The notes under the pieces were generated by a model. The model was given only the letters and a program-made list of their open reading frames with translations. It searched no databases and had not been told where the DNA came from. Of a stretch of 11,350 nt of DNA, positions 1 through 6,427 are shown piece after piece (positions within the stretch are counted from its first letter, which is position 1; every line of letters starts with the position of its first letter). The stretch covers positions 1-11,350 of the forward strand of contig JBOGHU010000007.1 in NCBI GenBank assembly GCA_050742255.1, written 5' to 3'. The translations under genes were made by a program, and so were the position numbers. The DNA is from JBOGHU01 sp050742255. Its GTDB lineage: Bacteria; Actinomycetota; Acidimicrobiia; Acidimicrobiales; CADCSY01.

Positions 1-244
1 GTGAACCTTGGTCCAGGCCCGTGCGCGTCACGCGGACCCTCCCGGTCACGCCGAAACTCCCGCCCCCGCTGGCTCCTTGGCCATCACGGACGCAATCCCC
101 GTCCACATCAGGGTCAGGAGAGCCCCAATTTGCGGCACATCTCGTGTCGTCGCTGAGTGCACGTTGCCGCGGCTGGCTTGATGATCCGGTGGTGAAGCAG
201 CCGCCGACCACCCATGGCCGCTGTCCACTCCCCCGGTGCGGCCA
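1..244. other. No recognisable gene at the left edge
   Basis: Short open frames exist on both strands here, but none has recognisable protein features or a convincing start. A minus-strand frame contains a short hydrophobic stretch near 75-115, but it continues antisense into vapC and matches no family I know. This stretch lies downstream of the vapC stop codon. I see no clear terminator, tRNA or repeat in it. Confidence 0.5.
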
Positions 245-661
245 TCAGGTGCCGGGGTGGGGGACCTCGACCACCGTGAGCCCCTCGATGTTGTCGAAGT
301 CATCGGGGTCACAGGTATGAACCGGCAGCTCGTTTGCGAGGGCGATGGCTGCAATCATGGCGTCGTAGGTGCGTGCTGCGGGCTTCCGGCCCGCCCGACG
401 CAGCGAGGCGGCCACTTGCCCGAAGCGGCGAGCAGCACTCGCGTCGAAGGGCAGCGGCTCGAAGTCCGCCTCGGCTTGTTGGAGATGGGCCTGGCGAGCG
501 GCCCGCTCCTTGGGTGTCCGAGCGACGAGCGGACCGACCGACAGCTCGGCGAGCGTCACGGCGGTGATGAGCGGCTCGGTCGGGAGGGCCGAGATGTCGG
601 TGAGCCGGCCGAGCAGGATCAGGGTGCTCGTGTCGAGGATCCCTCGGCCGGTGGCGTTCAC
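245..661 (-). CDS. vapC: VapC-type PIN-domain toxin (ribonuclease)
   Basis: This 138-residue protein is a PIN-domain nuclease of the VapC toxin type. Such proteins are Mg2+-dependent RNases that cleave tRNA, rRNA or mRNA when freed from their antitoxin. The four acidic positions of the fold are visible: D10 in 'ILDTSTLI', E39 in 'LAELSVG', D100 in 'RTYDAMIAA' and D118 or D120 in 'CDPDDF'. The length is typical for the family. The ATG overlaps the stop of the antitoxin gene by four bases (ATGA, 658-661), so the pair is translationally coupled and this start is secure. The pair sits in the accessory part of the window, as is common for mobile toxin-antitoxin modules. The target RNA cannot be read from sequence. 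No key residue is missing, so the toxin is probably active. Confidence 0.9.
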   Translation of the reverse strand: MNATGRGILDTSTLILLGRLTDISALPTEPLITAVTLAELSVGPLVARTPKERAARQAHLQQAEADFEPLPFDASAARRFGQVAASLRRAGRKPAARTYDAMIAAIALANELPVHTCDPDDFDNIEGLTVVEVPHPGT

Positions 662-894
662 AGCGTTGAGTCGAGAATCGCGTCGAGGTCAGCGCGCAAC
701 CGAGCCGGGTCAACGTCGGGAAGACGACGCCACCGGTCGACAAGGACCGAGAGCGGAACGGGGGCGTGGGCGAGTGGTCGCAGCTCGGCGACGGGCTTGC
801 CTCCGCGGGTGATGGTGAGGCGCTCGCCCCGTGCGACGCGATCGACCAAATCACCGCCATGGTTGCGCAGCTCGCGAATCGAGACCTCGGACAT
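658..894 (-). CDS. vapB: Phd/YefM-family (VapB-type) antitoxin
   Basis: This 78-residue protein begins 'MSEVSIRELRNHGGDLVDRV', the typical N-terminal DNA-binding dimer fold of Phd/YefM antitoxins. The 'ERLTITRGGKPVAELRPL' strand region follows at about residues 24-41. The C-terminal half, roughly residues 42-78, is the variable toxin-neutralising tail and ends 'RADLDAILDSTL'. The product should bind VapC and, with it, repress its own promoter. It is the first gene of the two-gene operon and overlaps vapC by four bases. The ATG is preceded by no Shine-Dalgarno sequence. A -10-like TACACT ends six bases before it, so the message is probably leaderless. The family call is strong. The vapB name reflects the VapC partner rather than the AbrB or MetJ-Arc fold of other VapB proteins. 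Confidence 0.88.
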   Translation of the reverse strand: MSEVSIRELRNHGGDLVDRVARGERLTITRGGKPVAELRPLAHAPVPLSVLVDRWRRLPDVDPARLRADLDAILDSTL

Positions 895-929
895 GGGCCT
901 AGTGTATCACGTGTGAGACCTGCCCGCAT
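895..929 (-). promoter_or_regulatory. vapBC promoter with palindromic operator candidate
   Basis: On the minus strand a TACACT hexamer (906 down to 901) fits the actinobacterial -10 pattern TANNNT. It places transcription initiation at about 894, the A of the vapB ATG. An imperfect palindrome, GTATCAC-GT-GTGAGAC at 904-919 on the plus strand, matches in 6 of 7 arm positions and overlaps the -10. This is where a Phd/VapB-VapC complex would be expected to bind for autorepression. The -35 region is not convincing. The promoter and operator roles are inferred from position and symmetry. Confidence 0.45.
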
Positions 930-1056
930 ACCCCCAGTGAACCACTTGGGGTCCGATGGCTGGTTTCTCGGTGCGGAGCGGAGGTCTCCGACGGTCTGTG
1001 GCACCTCTCCCTGGCTGCCCTCTCCGGACGTTGGGGGTCCTGTGCAGTCGTGGTGA

Positions 1057-3501
1057 TCAGCGTCGAGGACGAGGTCCGACGAAGGAGCTTCGGTTGCCCT
1101 CGAGCCACTTCCGATCCGCTTCGTCGCGGCGGCGGACCTCCCGCTCGCGCTCGAAGAGCGCCTCGGTCTTCGTCAACACCAACGTGTACGGACGCCCGCT
1201 GCGCCTCGTCTGGTGCGAGACCGGGAGCTCGGCGTGGTCGATCGTGCCGTGCACGTGGCGTCGGCGCTCCTTGGCGAGGGGCCACTCGAAGGTCCGCCGG
1301 GTCGAGTCAGCCAGGAATTGGCCGAGCGTGCCACACAGCTCGCACCGGCAGTCGTTGAGCGCCTCGATCGACCAGTCATCGTCGGCGCGGAGCGGCCTCG
1401 CCAGCCGCGCCTCAAGCCGCCCGAGGCAGTGCTCGGCTGTCGCATCGAATGGCCGCGCGGTGCGGACTGCCTTCGGCCGTGCCTCGGCCCTCCGGAGGAC
1501 CGACACGAGGCACGCGAGTAGCGCATCGTCGTCGTCCTTGCACAGGAATCCAACCACCTCGGCGCCGACATCGGCAGCGTCGATCACTGCCGCGCTCTCG
1601 AGCACACCGAGGATCGGTCGCGCCAGCTCACCCAGGGCCCGCTCCCGGTGGCTGGGCGACGGGATGTCGCGCTCGCTATCGATCGCATCACGGAGCCATG
1701 CCCACGACTCCTGCACGAGGACCCCGGCGAGCGATGGTCCGGCGCGGCCCTTTTGCTGGAGCGCGACGCAGAGCTGGGGCAGCGACGCGATCCACTCTCC
1801 GCGGTCCGCATCTCCGGCTGTCCCCCAACCGCTGTCAGTTCGTGACCAACGGGCCACGCGGTCGGCTGTCCACGAGTCGCCATAGCAGTCGGCCAGTGCC
1901 ACCAACGCTGTCGCCTGGCTGCGCGTCAGCCTGGTCACTGGGAAGGGACCGACGAGCATGGCCGCCAGCGCTGGGTCATCGAGCACTTTGGCCACGCGCA
2001 ACGCCTTGGTGACGAAGCCTCGCCGCTGCTCGAGACGAGCGGCGACGTCCCAGAACGGCGCCAGCGTGGCCGCCATCTCCTGGACCGCCGACAGGTCTCC
2101 GGCTCGCACCCCCGCCGCGAGTGCATCGAGTGCCCAGGAGGGAGAGGCCTCGGCCCGCACCGCGAACGCCCGTTGGCGTGGCCACACCACCAGGGCGCAG
2201 CGGCGGTACCAGCGGTCCATGGTGTTGCCGTAGTTGCCCATGTAGCCCTCGTACTCCGAGGCGTAGGGCGACAGCTCCACCGACGGGGTGGTCGCGCACA
2301 GCTCGACGTCGTCGACCCACGCAACGATCGGCTCGGCCTGCCTGCCTTCTGGGTCGATCCAGGCATCGAGCGTGACGGTCGCCTCGATCAGCTCTTCGAG
2401 GTCGTAGTCATCGGGGTCGCTGGGATCCGGCCACCCATCGTCGTCATCGTCGTCGTCCCAGTCATCCCATCGTCTCCGCCTCGCGTACCAGCGGTCGTCC
2501 CACCCGGGCTCGTAGGCGCTCCAGGTCTCGTGGACATCCGCGAGCGCCAACACGACCTCGCAATCGGCGGACACGGCCGCCGCTCGGAGCGCCGCCGCCC
2601 GCCGCGCATCGCTGCCCTTGAGACGCGACCAGCTCAGGCCGCGCGCCGTGTACTCGTGGTCGAGCAGGTAGACGAGCCGGTTGGGAGGATCGGTATCGGT
2701 GGCGGTGTCGGCGCCGTATCGGGGAGGCGGAATCGGCGTCGTGAAGTGCTCGTCGAGGCAGCGGGCCAGTGCGTTGACGGTCGCCGGTGATGCCTCAGCC
2801 ATCGCGGCCGTCGCCGTCTCGCCGCGAAGGACCAGGTTGTACGTGAGCACGATCCGGCAGCCCGACTTGACCGGCTGGATCTCGTGGCGGCAATCGGCGT
2901 AGAAGGCGACAAAGGAGAGCGACTTCTTCGACGACCGGTACCTTGCCTTCTCGCCCCGGTGCTCGACGACGAGCGCGCCACCCGTGAACGACGTCGGCAG
3001 CGTCACCACCAGCGACCCCACCATCTCGTCAGCCCTCTCGGAGTCCTGGTGGGGAACGAAGAACTGCCCGGGTCCGTACACCAGCATAGAGTGCAGCTCT
3101 GCCTTCAGCGCACAGCCGGCGGGCAGGCCGAGGTCGCCCCGGAGCCGATCGAGCACGGGCAGCAGCGTCCGGTTCCATTGCCGCTTGTCGATCTTCACCC
3201 GGCTCTTGGGCATCTCCGAGGTGTCGCGCACCTGGGGGTCGAGCACCGTCTGCTCCCCCCGCCCATACCGCGCGGGGCGGCCGAGTCGGCAGAGCCTCTT
3301 GGCCTGCGTCTCAGACACGGGGAAGCGAAGCCGCCCGAGGCCTCGCACCTCAAGGTGCAGGGCGTCTGTTGGTGCCGTCCGCGGGGCGCTGAACGCACCG
3401 GGGACGGTCAGCTCGCCCAGGCAGGTGGCGAGCCGCTCACGGGCGGTGACCGTGACAGTCGTGCTCGGGGCAGGAGGCGAAGGACTCGCGATGCGGCGCA
3501 C
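1057..3501 (-). CDS. Large 2-oxoglutarate/Fe(II) oxygenase-domain protein
   Basis: The protein has 814 residues. An N-terminal prolyl-4-hydroxylase-like 2OG-Fe(II) oxygenase domain covers about residues 95-228. The iron ligands are visible as H151 and D153 in 'FVPHQDSERAD' and H206 in 'YADCRHEI'. R216 in 'SGCRIVLTYNL' is placed to bind the 2-oxoglutarate carboxylate, so the domain looks catalytically intact. A hinge with seven consecutive aspartates lies at about 341-372, followed by a long, probably helical region that I cannot assign. The C-terminus holds a cysteine cluster (C718, C720, C723) and a basic stretch with 'RRRHVHG', which could bind zinc. Known small members hydroxylate protein side chains or nucleic acids, but the substrate of this long form is unknown to me. 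The GTG at 3501 begins the open frame. No Shine-Dalgarno decides it, and the first 20 or so residues may not be translated. It stands alone, in accessory DNA. Confidence 0.8.
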   Translation of the reverse strand: MRRIASPSPPAPSTTVTVTARERLATCLGELTVPGAFSAPRTAPTDALHLEVRGLGRLRFPVSETQAKRLCRLGRPARYGRGEQTVLDPQVRDTSEMPKSRVKIDKRQWNRTLLPVLDRLRGDLGLPAGCALKAELHSMLVYGPGQFFVPHQDSERADEMVGSLVVTLPTSFTGGALVVEHRGEKARYRSSKKSLSFVAFYADCRHEIQPVKSGCRIVLTYNLVLRGETATAAMAEASPATVNALARCLDEHFTTPIPPPRYGADTATDTDPPNRLVYLLDHEYTARGLSWSRLKGSDARRAAALRAAAVSADCEVVLALADVHETWSAYEPGWDDRWYARRRRWDDWDDDDDDDGWPDPSDPDDYDLEELIEATVTLDAWIDPEGRQAEPIVAWVDDVELCATTPSVELSPYASEYEGYMGNYGNTMDRWYRRCALVVWPRQRAFAVRAEASPSWALDALAAGVRAGDLSAVQEMAATLAPFWDVAARLEQRRGFVTKALRVAKVLDDPALAAMLVGPFPVTRLTRSQATALVALADCYGDSWTADRVARWSRTDSGWGTAGDADRGEWIASLPQLCVALQQKGRAGPSLAGVLVQESWAWLRDAIDSERDIPSPSHRERALGELARPILGVLESAAVIDAADVGAEVVGFLCKDDDDALLACLVSVLRRAEARPKAVRTARPFDATAEHCLGRLEARLARPLRADDDWSIEALNDCRCELCGTLGQFLADSTRRTFEWPLAKERRRHVHGTIDHAELPVSHQTRRSGRPYTLVLTKTEALFEREREVRRRDEADRKWLEGNRSSFVGPRPRR

Positions 3502-3719
3502 TGTAGTGACTCGCTCCGCGGCGCCAAGGGATCCGGAGCAGAGGTGCCCGTCAACGCCGATGCCGGCCGGTATTGAGGATCACGGGAGCCGAGGGCTCTA
3601 CTCGGCCACCAAGAACTGGCCGCGCCGCCACCCTTGCCGAACGGCGTCTCGGTCACGGCGCCCAGGCGCGCTGCTCGAATGCGAAAGAGGTTGCCCCGCT
3701 TGTAGGGATTCCGGGAACT

Positions 3720-3746
3720 TGGCGAACGGGCCGCCGTGTTGGCGAC
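3720..3746 (-). repeat. Inverted, degenerate copy of the 27-bp repeat
   Basis: Read on the minus strand, this segment matches the first unit of the 3997-4054 tandem repeat at 21 of 27 positions. It has the same TCGCC-N5-GGCGG-N5-TCGCC spacing. An overlapping exact 12-base inverted match, ACTTGGCGAACG at 3717-3728, pairs with CGTTCGCCAAGT at 4026-4037. The copies are in opposite orientation and bracket about 250 bp. Confidence 0.6.
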
Positions 3747-3975
3747 GCTGTCCTGGGGAAATGTCGACTGACCCGTGTCGGTCGCCGTGAGCTGGCTTTG
3801 GTGTGGGGGCATCGAAGTTGGCGCTTTCTTCGCTCATGGTCGGGACGTGTCATGGTCGGTGGCTCGGGACCGGAGCCGGTGACGTGCTCGTCGGCGTGGC
3901 CAGTCACCGAGTCGCGGAGTGGCTGGTAGCGGGCGTTGCAAGTGGCCGTCTGGTGACATGTCGCGGCGCGCGGCG

Positions 3976-4005
3976 CATGGCGAGTGGCCGGCGCCGTTCG
4001 CCATG
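3976..4005. repeat. 8-bp inverted repeat (hairpin) beside the tandem repeat
   Basis: CATGGCGA at 3976-3983 is the exact reverse complement of TCGCCATG at 3998-4005, with 14 GC-rich bases between. The right arm lies inside the first tandem unit, so the hairpin joins the repeat cluster. No T-tract follows on either side, so a simple intrinsic terminator is unlikely. Confidence 0.55.
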
Positions 4006-4054
4006 TCGGCGACCCATTCGCCACACGTTCGCCAAGTAGGCGACCTATTCGCCA
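3997..4054 (+). repeat. Two-unit tandem repeat, 27-bp units, period 31
   Basis: Units 3997-4023 and 4028-4054 agree at 24 of 27 positions and are separated by CACG. Each unit starts and ends with TTCGCCA and has the core TCGCC-N5-GGCGA-N5-TCGCC, so the 5-mers alternate in orientation every 10 bases. Two of the three differences lie between the first TCGCC and GGCGA, in the would-be hairpin loop, and the stem is unchanged. Possible roles are REP/MITE-like structure or a set of helically phased protein-binding sites. Confidence 0.7.
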
Positions 4055-4108
4055 TCTTCTCGGCCTTCCTACACCGCTTCCGGCGAACTGTGACACCCGA
4101 GGCTCGGG

Positions 4109-4169
4109 ATTCGGGGGCGCGGCTCAGCGACATTCGGGGGCGGTGGACCGTCACAATGACTCGGGAGCG
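4109..4169 (+). repeat. Short direct repeats (ATTCGGGGGCG-like, three copies)
   Basis: ATTCGGGGGCG occurs exactly at 4109-4119 and 4132-4142. A related ACTCGGGAGCG lies at 4159-4169. The spacing is 23 and 27 bases. TGTGAC at 4089-4094 and GTCACA at 4150-4155 form a short inverted pair around the first two copies. Repeated motifs like these occur at the ends of some insertion sequences, but no transposase or clear terminal inverted repeat is present. Confidence 0.45.
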
Positions 4170-4218
4170 GAACCGCCAATTCGCGTAACTCGCTCGCGGT
4201 AGGCCGCGGTCGGTTGTC

Positions 4219-4876
4219 ATGCTTTACCCGGTGGCAGAGACCCATTTCGACGAGTGGATCGCCCAGCATTACGAGACGTTGTGGCCGGAGCTCTTCGATC
4301 CAGCCTTCGTGGAACCAACGCTGGACTTCCTGGCCGATCTCGCTTCCTGACACTGGCGCCGCCCTTGAGTTCGGCATCGGGACCGGACGGATCGCCTTGC
4401 CGCTCAGCCGCCGAGGCGTCCGGGTCCACGGCATAGAGCTTTCCGCCGCGATGATCCACCCAGCTTCAAGCGCAGGCGGGTGCGGAGAGCATCGGCGTCA
4501 CCCTTGGCGACTTTGCGACGGCCACCGTGGAGGGGACGTTCCGCGTCGTGTATCTCCTGCGCAACACGATCACGAACCTGACGAGCCAGGACGAACAGGT
4601 TGCGTGCTTCCGCAATGCCGCCCGGCACCTCCAGCCTGGCGGCACGTTCGTCATCGAGAACTACATCCCCGAGCTGCGTCGCATCCCGCCCGGTGAGAAC
4701 ACCTACGTCTTCACGGCGACCCCCACCAACATCGGCGTGGGCGAGTACGATTTCGCCAACCAGATCGAGATCTCCCGGCACTGGTGGCTCGTCGACGGTG
4801 GCCTCAAGACGCTCTCCAGTCCGCACCGCTACGTATGGCCGGCCGAGCTTGACCTCATGGCACGGCTGGCCGGGCT
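4219..4876 (+). pseudogene. Class I SAM-dependent methyltransferase, frameshifted and truncated
   Basis: Three frames joined in order give one recognisable methyltransferase. The first starts at the ATG at 4219 ('MLYPVAETHFDEWIAQHYE') and stops at a TGA at 4348-4350. One base later in phase comes 'LEFGIGTGRIALPL', the SAM-binding motif I, ending near 'GIELSAAMI'. A second one-base shift, best placed as an extra C in CCC at 4459-4461, restores 'QLQAQAGAESIGVTLGDF'. The frame then runs on through 'LRNTITNLTSQDEQV', 'LQPGGTFVIENYIPE' and 'RYVWPAELDLMARLAGL'. Homology then stops at about 4876, where recombinase sequence begins. The last few dozen residues of the usual family length are missing. 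The substrate of this family is unknown to me. With two shifts and a lost end it is most likely dead, unless the shifts are sequencing errors. Neighbouring sequence is island-like. Confidence 0.85.
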
Positions 4877-5305
4877 ACAACAACCGCCTTCGAGGCCGGC
4901 CAGATGTCGGAGACGGTGTGTGGCCCTCGCGTTGAGCAGCTTTCGGCGCGCAGGACCGAGCTCGTTGACCATCGAGATCGACTCACGGCCCGGGTCCACG
5001 CCATGCACCAGGAACCGCCCGAGCGTGAGGAGCTCGAAGACATCGGTGCCAGCGTCCGGGCCGCCGTCGAAGGCGGCCACCCCGAGGTTGTGCGGCAGGT
5101 CCTCGACGCCCTCGTGGACAGCGTTCGCATAAGCCAGGACTGGGATGCCTTTCCCTACTTCAAGGTGCCCCTACGAGGAGATACGCCCGACCCAGGGGTG
5201 GATCGGGCGCCTCTGACAGCGGTTCGTATGAAAAGTCAAGACGTGGAGCTGAGGGGACTCGAACCCCTGACTTCCACGATGCCATCGTGGCGCTCTACCA
5301 ACTGA
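4877..5305 (+). pseudogene. C-terminal remnant of a large serine recombinase (integrase)
   Basis: Only the last 140 or so codons survive. The segment starts near 'TTAFEAGQMSETVCGPRV', which resembles the helical C-terminal region of large serine recombinases. It continues through charged, probably coiled-coil helices ('QLSARRTELVDHRDRLTARV') to 'GASVRAAVEGGHPEVVRQVL' and a strand 'SVRISQDWDAFPYFKVPL'. The catalytic serine domain and the zinc-ribbon region are absent. The frame ends 'RGLEPLTSTMPSWRSTN'. These last residues are encoded by the antisense of the tRNA-Ala gene, which the frame overlaps by 62 bases. That is the pattern seen when an integrase gene abuts an attachment site within a tRNA. 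An internal ATG at 4904 could start a short peptide, but it would be inactive. The join to the methyltransferase suggests one deletion removed everything between. Confidence 0.75.
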
Positions 5306-5316
5306 GCTACAGCCCC
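5244..5316 (-). tRNA. tRNA-Ala (anticodon GGC)
   Basis: Read on the minus strand, a full 73-base cloverleaf is present. The 7-bp acceptor stem GGGGCTG/CAGCTCC includes a G3:U70 wobble, the identity element for alanyl-tRNA synthetase. The D-arm reads AGCTCAGTTGGTAGAGC. The anticodon stem is CCACG/CGTGG, with loop ATGGCAT giving anticodon GGC. The T-arm carries GGTTCGAGTCC. The discriminator is A, and the 3' CCA is not encoded. A weak -10-like TAACCT lies upstream (5333 to 5328, minus strand). The gene is intact even though a recombinase remnant overlaps it antisense from the 3' side. It marks the border between accessory and conserved DNA. Confidence 0.96.
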
Positions 5317-5360
5317 CGGGACGGGCCAGGTTACCAGCGTCGTGGTGCCCCTCGCCGCCG

Positions 5361-5375
5361 CCAGCCCCCGGCTGG
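5361..5375 (-). terminator. Hairpin just after rsfS, possible terminator
   Basis: A perfect 6-bp stem, CCAGCC/GGCTGG with a 3-base loop, begins three bases after the rsfS stop codon. No T-tract follows in the direction of transcription, so it is not a classical intrinsic terminator. GC-rich hairpins without a U-tail are proposed terminators in actinobacteria. It could separate the NAD operon from the tRNA downstream. Confidence 0.35.
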
Positions 5376-5377
5376 TC

Positions 5378-5836
5378 TCAGTCGGCAGCGGCCCGCCCCG
5401 ACCCCGAGCCCACGTCGGCGGAGGCCGCCGAGTCCCAGTCCAGTCGGGGCACGTCACCCCAGAGCCGCTCCAGCTCGTAGTACGCCCGCACCTCCTCCAG
5501 GAAGACGTGGACCACCACGTCGCCGGCGTCGAGGAGGACCCAGCGGTCGTGACCACGACCTTCGACCCGGGGCGGTCCGCTGCCCCGCCGCTTGAGGGCC
5601 AGCTCCACCTCCTCGGCGATGGCCCGCACCTGGCGGGGGTTGGTGCCGCTCGTGACCACGAACCAGTCGACGATGCCGAGCACCTCGGCCACCTCGAGGA
5701 CCACGGTGTCGGCGCCGCCCTTGGCCGCCGCCGTCCGCGCCGCAACCACCGCCCGCTCCCGGCTGGATCGGTCGACGGTGCCGCTCAGGGGCTCGGGCCT
5801 CTTCGACGACCGATGGCGGAGCTCAGGCTCATCCAC
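5378..5836 (-). CDS. rsfS: Ribosome silencing factor RsfS
   Basis: RsfS (formerly RsfA/Iojap) binds ribosomal protein uL14 on the 50S subunit and blocks subunit joining under nutrient limitation. The conserved features are all present: 'DWFVVTSGTNPRQV' at residues 57-70, 'WVLLDAGDVVVHVF' at 99-112 and 'YELERLWGDVP' at 120-130. The GTG start at 5836 overlaps the end of nadD by eight bases. At 152 residues it is longer than the usual 110-130. The first 20 or so residues are polar and not conserved, so a later start near V21 is possible. The tail after residue 134 is rich in Ser, Gly and Ala. It is the last gene of the NAD operon, and nadD-rsfS adjacency is widespread in bacteria. Confidence 0.95.
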   Translation of the reverse strand: MDEPELRHRSSKRPEPLSGTVDRSSRERAVVAARTAAAKGGADTVVLEVAEVLGIVDWFVVTSGTNPRQVRAIAEEVELALKRRGSGPPRVEGRGHDRWVLLDAGDVVVHVFLEEVRAYYELERLWGDVPRLDWDSAASADVGSGSGRAAAD

Positions 5837-6416
5837 GGTCAGCGTACAGATTGCGCTGGCGGATCACCCGGACCGCTGGGGCGGTGACCAGCCAGTCGAG
5901 GGGACGGCCGTCGACGAAGCGGGACCTCAGGTCGGTGCTGGACACCTCCAGGCGGGGGACCTCCACCTGGCGGTAGGACCACCCCTCGGGGGGCGCCAGG
6001 GCCTCCGACCCGGGTCGGGTGACCACCACCAGGGTGGCCAGGAGCCTCACCTCCTCCACCCGCTCCCAGCTAGGCAGGCCGGCGGCGGCGTCGCTGCCGA
6101 GGATCAGGTACAGCCCCACCCCGGGCTCGACCGACCGCAGGTGGGCCAACGTGTCGGCGGTGTAGGAGACCCCGCCCCGCTCGATCTCCACCGAGCTGCT
6201 CTCCAGGCCGGGCACCTCCTCCACCGCCGCCGCCACCATGGCCAGTCGGTCACGGGCGGGGGTCACCCCCGCCCCCTCCTTCTGCCAGGGGTCGCTGGCC
6301 ACCACCAGCAGGACGGTGTCCAGCTCGAGGGAGTGGCGGACGTTGACCGCGGTGACCAGGTGCCCGACGTGGATGGGGTCGAAGGTCCCCCCGAAGACGC
6401 CCACCCGCCGTGGCAC
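5829..6416 (-). CDS. nadD: Nicotinate-nucleotide adenylyltransferase
   Basis: NadD transfers AMP from ATP to nicotinate mononucleotide, giving nicotinate adenine dinucleotide, a step shared by de novo and salvage NAD synthesis. This 195-residue protein has the nucleotidyltransferase signature 'GGTFDPIHVGH' at residues 9-19, with H16 and H19 in the ATP site. 'RGGVSYTADTL' lies at 80-90, 'LILGSDA' at 104-110 and the C-terminal 'SSTDLRSRF' at 159-167, the equivalent of the family's ISSTxIR motif. The length is normal and all key residues are present. The GTG start at 6416 is chosen because the first strand 'RRVGVFGG' begins right after it. The gap to the pncB stop is 11 bases, and the 3' end overlaps rsfS. 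No strong Shine-Dalgarno is visible, so translation may be coupled to pncB. Confidence 0.96.
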   Translation of the reverse strand: MPRRVGVFGGTFDPIHVGHLVTAVNVRHSLELDTVLLVVASDPWQKEGAGVTPARDRLAMVAAAVEEVPGLESSSVEIERGGVSYTADTLAHLRSVEPGVGLYLILGSDAAAGLPSWERVEEVRLLATLVVVTRPGSEALAPPEGWSYRQVEVPRLEVSSTDLRSRFVDGRPLDWLVTAPAVRVIRQRNLYADRG

Positions 6417-6427
6417 CCGGAGCTCGC

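Larger units (their letters stand above)
3502..4218. other. Gene-poor stretch with repeats (accessory DNA)
   Basis: About 700 bp separate the oxygenase start from the methyltransferase pseudogene. Open frames occur on both strands, but they are rich in Arg, Pro, Trp and Ser and show no domain. I regard them as non-coding. The stretch holds the phased TCGCC/GGCGA repeats in two orientations (3720-3746 and 3976-4054), a 7-bp inverted repeat (3877-3883 with 3903-3909), a 9-base direct repeat CATGGTCGG (3835 and 3851), and a set of CGGG(A/G)GCG repeats (4109-4169). It may be the remains of a small mobile element. Confidence 0.5.

Noticed and set aside
236..916. 226-codon plus-strand frame across vapBC
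   Set aside because: It is antisense to a convincing toxin-antitoxin pair with conserved residues and coupled overlap.
956..1885. Plus-strand open frames opposite the oxygenase gene
   Set aside because: Ser/Arg-rich readings antisense to a gene with intact catalytic motifs.
2430..2470. Apparent GTC/ATC trinucleotide microsatellite
   Set aside because: On the minus strand it encodes the Asp-rich linker of the oxygenase, so it is explained as coding sequence, though slippage there is possible.
3976..4054. Possible CRISPR array
   Set aside because: Only two close units with a four-base gap and no spacer-length variable sequence or cas genes.
3834..4220. Minus-strand open frame with repeated Met-Ala-Asn and Ser-Pro-Thr-Trp-Arg peptides
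   Set aside because: The peptide repeats arise from the DNA repeats themselves, with no domain or good start, so I treat it as non-coding.
4904..5305. Intact small gene starting at the ATG at 4904
   Set aside because: The frame is homologous to a recombinase C-terminus upstream of that ATG as well, and its end lies in the tRNA, so it is a fragment rather than a small gene.
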